64,000 nucleotides of DNA from Oscillospiraceae bacterium. GTDB taxonomy: Bacteria > Bacillota > Clostridia > Oscillospirales > Acutalibacteraceae. Location of the stretch: assembly GCA_022650455.1 (NCBI GenBank), contig JALCPO010000005.1, positions 1 to 64,000 of the forward strand, given 5' to 3'. Below the pieces are notes generated by a model. The model saw nothing but the letters and a program-made list of their open reading frames with translations. It was not told where the DNA came from and searched no databases. Both the position numbers and the translations under genes were made by a program. Shown piece after piece: positions 10,240 through 19,095 of the stretch (the stretch's first letter is position 1; the number at the start of each line of letters is the position of its first letter).

Positions 10240-10344
10240 GATTGTAGTTCATTTTCAAGCGTTAATCTTATGCATATTTGTGGGATATCCGACACGGAAT
10301 GGGGCCTGTGTCGAAGATCGATAAAATTGGGATGAAGGAGCTGG

Positions 10345-10920
10345 ATGAAAATGGTGCAGAAAGAGGACAGGCGCATCCGCAGGACAAAGCGGCTGCTGCT
10401 GCAGGGCCTGACCCAGCTGATGGCGGAGAAGAAGATCAACCAGATCAACGTTACGGAGCTCACCGAGCGGGCGGATGTCAACCGGTCGACTTTTTACCTC
10501 TACTACAAGGATATTTTCGACATGCTGGCCCAGGTGGAGACGGAAATCTTCCGGGAGTTCAGCGCGACGCTGGAAAAATACTCGAAAACGGCGGTGACCT
10601 ACGACGACTCGCTTGCTTTTTTCGTCTATGTTTTTGAGTTTATCAAGGAACATGCGGAACTCTGCAAAATCCTGCTCGGACCCGACGGGGACTACACGTT
10701 TGTGGAAAAGTTCAAAAAAGCCATCCACGAGGAACAGCCTCCCATGGGAAACTTCAACGATAAAATCGGCTGCCGCTACGCCATGCCCTTTATCGTGTCG
10801 GGGTGCATCGGAGTGGTGCAGCAGTGGCTGGAGGAAAACATGGCGACGCCTCCGAAGGAAATGGCCGCGTTTGTGCTGGAGATGATCACGAAAGGGGCCG
10901 ACCGGGTTCCCGGGCAGTGA
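10345..10920 (+). CDS. TetR/AcrR family transcriptional regulator
   Basis: RRTKRLLLQGLTQLMAEKKINQINVTELTERADVNRSTFYLYYKDIFDMLAQVE: TetR HTH. Confidence 0.9.
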   Translation: MKMVQKEDRRIRRTKRLLLQGLTQLMAEKKINQINVTELTERADVNRSTFYLYYKDIFDMLAQVETEIFREFSATLEKYSKTAVTYDDSLAFFVYVFEFIKEHAELCKILLGPDGDYTFVEKFKKAIHEEQPPMGNFNDKIGCRYAMPFIVSGCIGVVQQWLEENMATPPKEMAAFVLEMITKGADRVPGQ

Positions 10921-11075
10921 AAACCGCGGCGCGCGGCGCTTCCCCGGGGGTTGCGCGCCGTTTTTGTTTACATTGGGCCGGAATATGGTTATAATAAGGG
11001 ATAAACGACCGGGCCCGGAAAACGGGGCCCTCGGAAAGCTGCTTTTTGACGAGACGGTAAAAAGGGGATTGCCAA

Positions 11076-11873
11076 ATGGAAAAGAAGATCGGTTTTATCG
11101 GATGCGGCAGCATGGCGAACGCCATGATCGGGGGGATTTTGTCTTCCGGCGCGCTGAAGCCGGAGGACATCGTCGCTTCCAACCCCACCCTGCCGAAGCT
11201 GGAGAAGGCGAAGGAGAAGTTCCGCATCGACGTGACGCAGAACAACTGCGAGGCGGCCCGCAGCGAGATTCTGGTGCTGGCCGTGAAGCCGCAGTTTTAC
11301 TCCGCGGTGATTGAGGAGATTTCGGACGACGTGCCGGAAAACACCGTCGTGGTGACCCTTGCCCCCGGCAAAACGCTGGAGAAGCTTCAGGATATGTTCG
11401 GCAGGGACCTCAAGATCATCCGCACCATGCCGAACACCCCGGCGCTGGTCCGCGAGGGCATGACGGCCCTGTGCCCCAGTAAAATGGTGACGGAGGAAGA
11501 GCTGGCCCGGGTGCGCCGCCTGTTCGACAGCTTCGGCAGGTCGGAGGTCGTGAGCGAGGCGATGATGGACGCGGTGGTGGCGGTCAGCGGCAGTTCCCCC
11601 GCCTATGTGTTCCTGCTGATCGAGGCGATGGCGGACGCGGCCGTGATGGGCGGAATGCCGCGCGAAAAGGCTTACACGTTCGCCGCCCAGGCCGTTCTGG
11701 GCAGCGCCAAGATGGTGCTGGAGACGGGAAAGCACCCCGGCGAGCTGAAAGACATGGTCTGCTCCCCGGCGGGCACGACCATCGACGCCGTCGCCGCGCT
11801 GGAGCAGGAAGGTTTCCGCGGCGCGGTGATCGACGCCATGCGCGCCTGCATGGAAAAATCGCGCTCCATGTAA
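11076..11873 (+). CDS. proC: Pyrroline-5-carboxylate reductase
   Basis: MEKKIGFIGCGSMANAMIGGIL...RTMPNTPALVREGMTAL...SPAGTTIDAVAALEQEGFRGAVIDAM. Confidence 0.95.
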   Translation: MEKKIGFIGCGSMANAMIGGILSSGALKPEDIVASNPTLPKLEKAKEKFRIDVTQNNCEAARSEILVLAVKPQFYSAVIEEISDDVPENTVVVTLAPGKTLEKLQDMFGRDLKIIRTMPNTPALVREGMTALCPSKMVTEEELARVRRLFDSFGRSEVVSEAMMDAVVAVSGSSPAYVFLLIEAMADAAVMGGMPREKAYTFAAQAVLGSAKMVLETGKHPGELKDMVCSPAGTTIDAVAALEQEGFRGAVIDAMRACMEKSRSM

Positions 11874-11890
11874 AAAGCGGTTTTACAGGG

Positions 11891-11924
11891 CGAGGGCCCC
11901 GGAGCTTTTGCTCCGGGGCCCTCG
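11891..11924 (+). terminator. Terminator-like hairpin after proC
   Basis: CGAGGGCCCCGGAGCTTTTGCTCCGGGGCCCTCG. Confidence 0.7.
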
Positions 11925-11949
11925 CTGTTGAGATCCGGTTTTCGAGCCG

Positions 11950-12366
11950 TCAGTTCGCGGAACCGACCGCCGCAGAGGCGGGGGCTTCCGCCTGCTCCGG
12001 CAGGAGCGCTGCGCGGCCCTTGTTCACCTCGCCCGCGACCGCCTGCCGGAGCTGCTCGATCTCCGCGTCCGTCACGGCGGGGATGAGCTTTTTCAGCTCT
12101 TCGGCAAATTTCCGCTGCTTGGCTTCAATGGTATTCCGCGCCGCCGGCGTGATGCGGAAATACTCGTCCACCACGTTCCACGCCTGGCGCGCGAAGGCGA
12201 GGGAGCGGTCATATTTTTCCGCGCCGATGCGGGCCCGGAGCTGCTCCTGCTTTTGCCGGAGGTATTCGATTCCGGCGTCGCCGAATGCCTTTACGGCCGC
12301 CGCAAGGACCGCCGCGAGCGCCGCGGCCGCCGCCGTCAGGATGGTGTTCCATGCCGTCTGCCACAT
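11950..12366 (-). CDS. Phage holin, LLH-family-like
   Basis: MWQTAWNTILTAAAAALAAVLAAAVKAFGDAG...YDRSLAFARQAWNVVDEYFRI...KLIPAVTDAEIEQLRQAVAGEV: one N-terminal TM plus the Ala/Glu-rich amphipathic tail typical of LLH holins. Confidence 0.65.
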   Translation of the reverse strand: MWQTAWNTILTAAAAALAAVLAAAVKAFGDAGIEYLRQKQEQLRARIGAEKYDRSLAFARQAWNVVDEYFRITPAARNTIEAKQRKFAEELKKLIPAVTDAEIEQLRQAVAGEVNKGRAALLPEQAEAPASAAVGSAN

Positions 12367-12794
12367 TGGGCACCTCTTTCCGCCGGGGAAACCGGCATTT
12401 TTTTTACGCGCTCAAACAGCTCGGTTCCGGTCCCGTTGCCGCCCAGAGCGTGGTAGGGGCGGTACAGGGATTCGAGGTTCCTGATGTCGTCCACGTCCGC
12501 GAAGCCCTTTTGCAGGCACCGGACGCACTCGCCGTAGATGCGGTCGCGGAGAAGAGCCTGGACGCCGGCTTCCAGCGCCTTCCGGCGTTCCGTCCGCGCC
12601 GCTTTCCGTCTACGCAGGCGGCGGGCCGCCATGACCAGAAATCCGACGGCGGCGCTGAGCAGCGGGGCGAGACAGGCATGCGCCCAGTCCGCGCCCGCGT
12701 CCAGCCCGGCGGAAAGCATGCTGCCCCAGCCGGATTCCGGGCCGTTCCGGCCGAAGCCGCCCAGACAGCGGCCGGCGTCGATTCCGCGAATCAT
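12336..12794 (-). CDS. Phage-type small membrane protein (holin-associated)
   Basis: RBS AGGAGGTGAACC; MIRGIDAGRC...LLSAAVGFLVMAARRLRRRK...LLRDRIYGECVRCLQKGFADVDDIRNLESLYRPYHALGGNGTGTELFERVKKMP; overlaps the LLH gene. Confidence 0.5.
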   Translation of the reverse strand: MIRGIDAGRCLGGFGRNGPESGWGSMLSAGLDAGADWAHACLAPLLSAAVGFLVMAARRLRRRKAARTERRKALEAGVQALLRDRIYGECVRCLQKGFADVDDIRNLESLYRPYHALGGNGTGTELFERVKKMPVSPAERGAQCGRRHGTPS

Positions 12795-13024
12795 CGGTTC
12801 ACCTCCTTTGCTTTTGGAATTTGCCCCGGTTTCCCGGGGCAGGAGGGGCCCGCGCCGGTTTTTTTCGGCCGCCGCGGCCGTATCCGGTAAAAAGTCCTTC
12901 CATATAACCCGCAAACGGGGGGGATTTTTAGTTCGGAGAGGCTAATTTTTCAAAAATTTTTTTAATTTTTCTTTTTTCCGGGTCACGCGGCGCCGGAAGC
13001 AGGGGAACGGATGGGAGAAAGAAA

Positions 13025-13061
13025 GCGTCCCGAAAATGCCGTTTCGGCATTTTCGGGACGC
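13025..13061 (-). terminator. Terminator-like hairpin after motB
   Basis: GCGTCCCGAAAATGCCGTTTCGGCATTTTCGGGACGC. Confidence 0.65.
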
Positions 13062-13100
13062 GGATTTTGATCGAAAGCCGCCCGGAAAGAGCGGGGAAGA

Positions 13101-14027
13101 TCAGCCTTTCGGCGCGGAGGAAGAGGTCTGGGAGGAAGGCGCCCGCGAAGAAGTCTCTTCGGAGGAAGCCCCGGAAGAGGACGGCGCCGGCGAAACCGAC
13201 GAAGAAGCCTGGGAGTCCATGGTGGCTTTGTCGCGCCCCGTGGAGCCGACACCCGTCGTCGGATTCTTGAAGACCGTGATCTCGACCCTGCGGTTTTTGG
13301 CCTGGCCTTCCGTCGTGCTGTTGGTCGCGATGGGGTCGTAATGCGCGTAACCCTGGATGGAAAGCTTGTTTTCGCTCAGGCCGTAGCGGATCAGCTCGTT
13401 CAGGACGGTGACGGCGCGGTCCGTGGAGAGTTGCCACGAAAGCTCGTCGCTGTGCACGGGGTCGACCACGACGTCCGCCGTATGGCCGCTGATGGTGATG
13501 TGGTCCACGCGGCCGTACACCTTGGCCAGCGCGGCCTCGATCTCCTTCATGATCGGTTCGCTGCTGCTGAGCATCTTGGCGCTGTTCGGGTTGAACAGGA
13601 CCACGTCTTTCAGATGAATCTGGACGTAGGTCCCGGTGTTTTCCAGCCCGATCTCGTTTTCCAGGTGGTTCTGCTGGATGTAATCCGAGAGGGCGTCGAA
13701 AATCTCGCTGAGCGCGTCGGACGAATGGCCCGCGACGGCGGGCGACTTGCCGCTCGAGGTGCTGCCGGAGGCCGCGGACGACGCGTTCCCCACCACGATG
13801 GGAAGGCCGGACCCGGTTCCTCCGCCGGTGCCCGTTCCCGTCCCGGTGCCGCCGTTGAACGCGTAGCGGATGCTTTTCGCGATTGCTTCGTATTTCTTTT
13901 CATTGATGGAACTCATGGAATACAGCATAATGAACAGGGCGAGCAGCAGGGTAATCATGTCGGAATAGGTCAGGAACCACCGGCTGCCGTTGGTGGGGAC
14001 GTCTTCCGGCTTTTTTCGCAGTTTCAT
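13101..14027 (-). CDS. motB: MotB/OmpA-family flagellar-motor-type protein
   Basis: WFLTYSDMITLLLALFIMLYSMSS (MotB plug/TM) plus C-terminal OmpA-like ISGHTAD...NRRVEITVFK; GT-rich linker and Ser-rich tail. Confidence 0.85.
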   Translation of the reverse strand: MKLRKKPEDVPTNGSRWFLTYSDMITLLLALFIMLYSMSSINEKKYEAIAKSIRYAFNGGTGTGTGTGGGTGSGLPIVVGNASSAASGSTSSGKSPAVAGHSSDALSEIFDALSDYIQQNHLENEIGLENTGTYVQIHLKDVVLFNPNSAKMLSSSEPIMKEIEAALAKVYGRVDHITISGHTADVVVDPVHSDELSWQLSTDRAVTVLNELIRYGLSENKLSIQGYAHYDPIATNSTTEGQAKNRRVEITVFKNPTTGVGSTGRDKATMDSQASSSVSPAPSSSGASSEETSSRAPSSQTSSSAPKG

Positions 14028-14045
14028 ACCATAAGTTCCCCCCGG

Positions 14046-14849
14046 TCAGTTTTCAATTCCGGCTTTGTACTTTTTCTCGCCGTTCGGGAACGCGTGATAG
14101 TACAGGGCCAGTTTGTTTTCGATGTTTCTGGAGCTTTCGCCGCTCGCCAGCATGCACATGCCGTCCACGATCATGTCGCGGTAGATGAGCTGGCGCTTCA
14201 GGCAGGCCTTCAGGTGGTTTGCCGCCGGAAGGTAGATGACGTTGGCGAAAAAGATGCCGTACAGGGTGGCGATGAACGCGGTGGCGATGGATTTTGCCAG
14301 CGCGTTGGCGTCGGTGATGTTGGAGAGCACCTGCACCAGGCCCATGACCGTGCCGATAATGCCGAGGGTCGGGGAGAAGCCGCCGGCCTCGGTGAACACG
14401 TCGATCTCCAGTTGCTTTTTCTGGGTGTAGGACGTGATGTCCGCCTGAAGGGTCTCCTGCATCGTCTCCATGTTTTTGGTGTCCGTCGCAAGCACCATGG
14501 CTTCCTTCAGCATCAGGAAGTTTTCGCCTTCCAAGTCGGAGTCGTTCAGCCTGGACTGCAGCTGCAGTAGCCCCTGGGAGCGGCAGAGGTCCGCCATTTC
14601 GCAGACCTTTTTAATCAGCTTGTCGGGGTCGGGCAGGTTCTTTTTAACGTAGCTCTTGAAAAGGGCCTTGACCGCCTGGGCCGTGTCGGACAGGCCGAAG
14701 GAGATAATCGTGGCGCCGATGGTGCCGACGACGACGATCAGGAACGGGCTGATGAGGAACAGCGACGCAAGGTTTCCCTTGTCGACCAGGTACCCGGCAA
14801 TGATGCCGCCGACTGCCACCAGTAGTCCGACGAGTGTTGAAATATCCAT
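14046..14849 (-). CDS. motA: MotA/TolQ/ExbB proton channel family protein
   Basis: MDISTLVGLLVAVGGIIAGYLVDKGNLASLFLISPFLIVVVGTIGATIISF...GGFSPTLGIIGTVMGLV. Confidence 0.85.
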   Translation of the reverse strand: MDISTLVGLLVAVGGIIAGYLVDKGNLASLFLISPFLIVVVGTIGATIISFGLSDTAQAVKALFKSYVKKNLPDPDKLIKKVCEMADLCRSQGLLQLQSRLNDSDLEGENFLMLKEAMVLATDTKNMETMQETLQADITSYTQKKQLEIDVFTEAGGFSPTLGIIGTVMGLVQVLSNITDANALAKSIATAFIATLYGIFFANVIYLPAANHLKACLKRQLIYRDMIVDGMCMLASGESSRNIENKLALYYHAFPNGEKKYKAGIEN

Positions 14850-15065
14850 TTACCGAACGTCCTTCCTTATGTAGAATGGTGAAAAGCCGCATGGAACCAG
14901 TTAGATTTAGACACAAATTCCATGATAATACTTGTAGCATACCATGTTCAAGACCAACTTTCAATTAATTTGAGGAAAATGCAATAAAAATGTCGAAAAC
15001 GACCGTGTCAACGCCCCCATTCCTTTGTTGACGGGGTCCGATCCGCGTGATAGAATAAACGTACT

Positions 15066-15086
15066 GTCGAAAACTTCGAAAATTTT
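15066..15086. promoter_or_regulatory. Candidate LacI-family operator downstream of own promoter
   Basis: TCGAAAACTTCGAAAATTTTT just downstream of a TTGACG-N18-TAGAAT promoter-like pair; same core recurs at 16199-16219 and 18928-18961. Confidence 0.4.
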
Positions 15087-15108
15087 TAGAACGCGGGTGC
15101 GAAACGGT

Positions 15109-16116
15109 ATGACAACGATTCGGGATATTGCGGAAAAGCTGAACTTATCCGTCAGCACGGTTTCCAAGGGGCTGAACGGGGCGAGCGACGTCAGCGACGA
15201 GACCCGCCGGCTGGTTCTGGACACCGCTTTGAAGATGGGGTATGCGCCCAAACAGGCGCGCGCGGCGGCACCATACAAAATATGCGTTTTCATTGAAAAC
15301 ATGGGGTATGAGCGGATCGAGCAGTTCGGGTACGACATCATCGTGGGGTTCCGCCTTGCGGCGGCCGCCAAGCAATGGGACGTTTCCATCGTCCCCATGG
15401 CGCTGAACGAGGGGAGCGGCCTGAAATACGAGGAATTCATGCGCGCGAACCGCTACGCGGCCGGTTTTCTGCTCGGCTTTGTGCTGCACGACGACTTTCT
15501 CCGCCAGCTGGAGAAAACGACGGTCCCGACGGTCCTTCTGGACAACGTGATCTACAACAGGCATGTGGCGTGCGTCGGCGTGGACAACCAGCAGGGCATC
15601 TTCTGCGCCGTGCAGCACCTGGCGGAGCTGGGCCACACTTCCATCGCCATGCTCAACGGCGAGCCGCAGAGCCGCGTTTCCGGCGAGCGCCTGAGCGGGT
15701 TCCGGCTTGGGATGGAGCACTTCGGCCTTCCCGTGCGGAAAGAGCTGATCGGCTACGGCGACTACACCGCGGACTGCGCCGGAAAATTCGTGGACCGCTT
15801 CGTGGAAGCGGGTGCGACGGCCATCGTCTGCGCGAGCGACCGCATTGCGCACGGCGCGATGCGGGAGCTTTCCCGCCTGGGCCTGCGCGTGCCGGACGAC
15901 GTGAGCGTGGTCGGCTTCGACGACCTGCCCATCGCGGCTTACGCGACCCCCCCGCTGACCACCGTGCGCCAGGACCGTCTCGCCATCGGCAGGAACGTCT
16001 GCCTGCTGCTGGAGCAGCTGATGCAGGGAAACTGCATCAACCGCCTGCTCCTGATGCCGGAGCTTGTGGTGCGGGAATCGACGGGAAAACCCAAAAATAG
16101 TTCCGCCACTAAGTAA
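15109..16116 (+). CDS. LacI family transcriptional regulator (maltodextrin locus)
   Basis: MTTIRDIAEKLNLSVSTVSKGLNGASDVSDETRRLV HTH plus periplasmic-binding-like domain. Confidence 0.92.
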   Translation: MTTIRDIAEKLNLSVSTVSKGLNGASDVSDETRRLVLDTALKMGYAPKQARAAAPYKICVFIENMGYERIEQFGYDIIVGFRLAAAAKQWDVSIVPMALNEGSGLKYEEFMRANRYAAGFLLGFVLHDDFLRQLEKTTVPTVLLDNVIYNRHVACVGVDNQQGIFCAVQHLAELGHTSIAMLNGEPQSRVSGERLSGFRLGMEHFGLPVRKELIGYGDYTADCAGKFVDRFVEAGATAIVCASDRIAHGAMRELSRLGLRVPDDVSVVGFDDLPIAAYATPPLTTVRQDRLAIGRNVCLLLEQLMQGNCINRLLLMPELVVRESTGKPKNSSATK

Positions 16117-16198
16117 TATCGGCTCGTTATAGGAAAAAAATTAATCCTTTTTTATACTTTCGCCGCGTTTTTGCCGCTTTTTCTGAATCCCGGGCCAC

Positions 16199-16219
16199 TG
16201 TTTCGACAAATTCGAAACA
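16199..16219. promoter_or_regulatory. Candidate LacI-family operator at phosphorylase promoter
   Basis: TGTTTCGA-CAAAT-TCGAAACA, perfect 8-bp arms, immediately upstream of TTGCCT-N17-TATGCT. Confidence 0.5.
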
Positions 16220-16289
16220 ATTGCCTTGATATTATCGAAAAGTTATGCTATCCTTTTCTCATCCATTTGATGCAGGGAGGAACAGCCCG

Positions 16290-18683
16290 ATGACTGATTT
16301 TTTGGATTCCGAATTTTCTTCCGAGATGAAGCGGAAGCTTTTGCTGCGGAGCGGGGGCGCGCCGGAGGCGGCCGCCCCGCAGGAACTGCACGAGGCGCTT
16401 TCGGAGTGCCTGATGGAGCGCGTCGCGCCCGTCTGGGAGGAAAGCCGGAAACGGTACGCGCGGGGAAGGCGGGTCTTTTACCTTTCCGCGGAGTTCCTGG
16501 TGGGGCGCGCGGTCTACAACAACGTTCTCGCCCTGGGGCTGACGGAAAAGGCGCGGGAGCTTTTCAAGAGTCTGGGCGCGGACTGGAACGCCATGGAAGA
16601 GGTGGAGGACGCGGCCCTCGGGAACGGGGGGCTCGGGCGGCTCGCCGCCTGCTACATGGATTCCGCCGCGACGCTCGGGCTGCCGGTGCGGGGCTACGGG
16701 ATCCGCTACCGGTTCGGCCTGTTCCGCCAGAAGTTTAAGAACGGTTTCCAGACGGAACAGGCGGACGACTGGACGCGCTACGGCGACCCGTGGTCGGTCC
16801 GCCGGGAGCGGGACGCCGCAACGGTGCGCTACGCGGACGGGGCCGTCCGCGCCGTGCCGTACGACATGCCGGTGATCGGGTACGGGGGGAAGAACGTCAA
16901 CACCATCCGCCTGTGGCAGAGCGAGCCGGAGGAGCCGTTCGACTTCGGGAAGTTCAACGGTCAGCGGTACGACGAGGCGGTCGGGCGGAAGAACCGGGCG
17001 GAGGACATTTCCCGCGCGCTGTACCCGAACGACACGACGGACGAGGGGAAGATCCTGCGCATCCGGCAGGAGTATTTTTTCTGCAGCGCCTCGATGCAGG
17101 ATATCCTGCATACTTATACCGCCCGGCACGGGGAGGATTTTTCGAAGCTCGCGGATTTCTGCGCCGTGCAGATGAACGACACGCACCCGGCGGTGGCGGT
17201 CTGCGAGCTGATCCGCCTGCTGGAAGGGCGCGGCGTCGGTTTCGAGACGGCGTTCGGAATCGCCCGCAGGACGTTCCGGTACACCAACCACACCGTGATG
17301 GCGGAGGCGCTCGAAACGTGGGACGAGGGCCTGTACGCCTCCGTCCTGCCGGAAATCTGCAAAATCATCGGCGAGATCGCCCGGTACCAGAAAGCGGAGT
17401 TCACGCGGCTCGGGGGGAAGTTCGCGGAGAACCTCGCGCCCTGCGCCGTCGTGACGGGGGAAACCGCCCGGGACGGCGCCCCGGAAAAAAGGACCGTCCG
17501 CATGGCGAACCTCGCCGTCTACGCCTCGGCCGCGGTGAACGGCGTGGCGAAGCTGCACACGGAGATCCTGAAAAACGACGTTCTGAAAGCGTGGTACGAG
17601 CTTTACCCGGAACGCTTCCACAATGTGACGAACGGCATCACCCAGCGCCGGTGGCTCGCCCTGTGCAACCCCGGGCTTGCGGCCCTGATCACGCGGCTGC
17701 TCGGTTCGCGGGCGTGGGTGACCGACCTTTCGCAGCTGAAAAAGCTGGAGCCGTTCGCCGCCGACGGAGCCGTGCTGGATGAATTCCGCAGGATCAAACA
17801 GGAGCAGAAGCGGCGGCTTTCGGAGTTGATCGCCCGGCGGGAGGGCGCGGAGATTCCCCCGGACTTCCTGTTCGACATCCAGGCCAAGCGCCTGCACGAG
17901 TACAAGCGCCAGTTTCTGAACGCGCTCTCCATCCTCGACCTGTACTACGGCATCAAGGATGGAAGCGTGCGGAATTTCACGCCGACGGCGTTCCTGTTCG
18001 GGGCGAAAGCGGCCCCCGGCTACGTGCGCGCGAAGGGGATCATCAAGCTGATCAACGAGATCGCCCGGCTGGTCGATTCCGACCCGGCCGTGCGGGACCG
18101 CCTGCGCGTCGCGTTCGTCCAGAACTACGACGTGTCCTACGCGGAGAAGCTGGTGCCCGCCGCGGACCTTTCCGAGCAGATCTCCACGGCGGGGACCGAG
18201 GCATCGGGTACCGGGAACATGAAGTTCATGCTCAACGGCGCGCCGACTCTCGGCACCTACGACGGGGCGAACATCGAGATCGTGGAGCGGGCCGGGCTGG
18301 AAAACAACTATATTTTTGGCGCGCGCGTGGAGGAGCTGGACCGCATCCGGGAAACGTACGACCCGGCAGGAATCTACCGGTCGGACGCCCGCGTGCGGCG
18401 CGTCCTCGACGCCCTGACGGACGGCACGCTGGACGACGGAGGCACCGGCGTTTTCGCGGAGCTGCGCGATTCCATCCTGAAAGGGGCGAGCTGGCACCGG
18501 CCGGACCAGTATTTCCTGCTGTACGACTTCAACTCGTACCGGGAGGCGCGCCTGCGCGCCAACCGGGATTTCCGCGACGGGCGCGCGTTCGCCCGCAAGG
18601 GGTTCCTCAACGTTGCGAACGCCGGGTATTTCTCCAGCGACCGCAGCGTGCGGGAGTATGCGCGGGAGATCTGGGGCCTCTGA
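16290..18683 (+). CDS. glgP: Glycogen/starch/alpha-glucan phosphorylase
   Basis: KRYARGRRVFYLSAEFLVGRAVYNN...LGNGGLGRLAACYMDSAATLGLPVRGYGIRY...AGTEASGTGNMKFMLNGAPTLGTYDGANIEI. Confidence 0.95.
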   Translation: MTDFLDSEFSSEMKRKLLLRSGGAPEAAAPQELHEALSECLMERVAPVWEESRKRYARGRRVFYLSAEFLVGRAVYNNVLALGLTEKARELFKSLGADWNAMEEVEDAALGNGGLGRLAACYMDSAATLGLPVRGYGIRYRFGLFRQKFKNGFQTEQADDWTRYGDPWSVRRERDAATVRYADGAVRAVPYDMPVIGYGGKNVNTIRLWQSEPEEPFDFGKFNGQRYDEAVGRKNRAEDISRALYPNDTTDEGKILRIRQEYFFCSASMQDILHTYTARHGEDFSKLADFCAVQMNDTHPAVAVCELIRLLEGRGVGFETAFGIARRTFRYTNHTVMAEALETWDEGLYASVLPEICKIIGEIARYQKAEFTRLGGKFAENLAPCAVVTGETARDGAPEKRTVRMANLAVYASAAVNGVAKLHTEILKNDVLKAWYELYPERFHNVTNGITQRRWLALCNPGLAALITRLLGSRAWVTDLSQLKKLEPFAADGAVLDEFRRIKQEQKRRLSELIARREGAEIPPDFLFDIQAKRLHEYKRQFLNALSILDLYYGIKDGSVRNFTPTAFLFGAKAAPGYVRAKGIIKLINEIARLVDSDPAVRDRLRVAFVQNYDVSYAEKLVPAADLSEQISTAGTEASGTGNMKFMLNGAPTLGTYDGANIEIVERAGLENNYIFGARVEELDRIRETYDPAGIYRSDARVRRVLDALTDGTLDDGGTGVFAELRDSILKGASWHRPDQYFLLYDFNSYREARLRANRDFRDGRAFARKGFLNVANAGYFSSDRSVREYAREIWGL

Positions 18684-18880
18684 GAAGGATGGGAAAAGCC
18701 GGCGGGTCCGCCGGCTTTTTTTGCCCCGCGGCGGCGGAGCGCGGAAGGGTGTCCGGAACACCTTTTGTAAATTCGAAAATATTCATTCAAAATTTTCGGT
18801 AAGATTATTTTTAAACCGGATACTTTTGAAAATAAAAGGACAAATTGCGCAATTATTTGGACACAATCCCTAATTTATGG

Positions 18881-18961
18881 TTGACATTTTCGGAATCGGA
18901 TGCTAATATAAAGACAAAGAGCCGGAAAATTTTCGAAATTAATGATCTCATTATTTTCGAA
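18881..18961 (+). promoter_or_regulatory. malE promoter with downstream TTTTCGAA repeats
   Basis: TTGACA (18881) N17 TAATAT (18904); AATTTTCGAAATT at 18928-18940 and TTTTCGAA at 18954-18961. Confidence 0.5.
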
Positions 18962-19095
18962 TTGGACGATCCGCGGAAGCCCTTCCGGTTCCGAAGGCCC
19001 GGCGGGCTCCGCCCTCGTTTTGGGGACGGGCGCGGAAGCCGCCGCGGCAGTCCTGCCGGCGGACGACACCGGCCATGAATGAAGGAGGATACAGG

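Noticed and set aside
16248-18761. 837-aa minus-strand ORF opposite the phosphorylase, and similar long antisense ORFs (7958..9976, 26484..28184, 30128..32392, 38480..41017, 48072..49856, 56541..59042)
   Set aside because: Shadow ORFs caused by high GC at codon third positions; low-complexity Arg/Gly/Ala/Pro-rich translations with no family motifs, opposite well-recognised genes.
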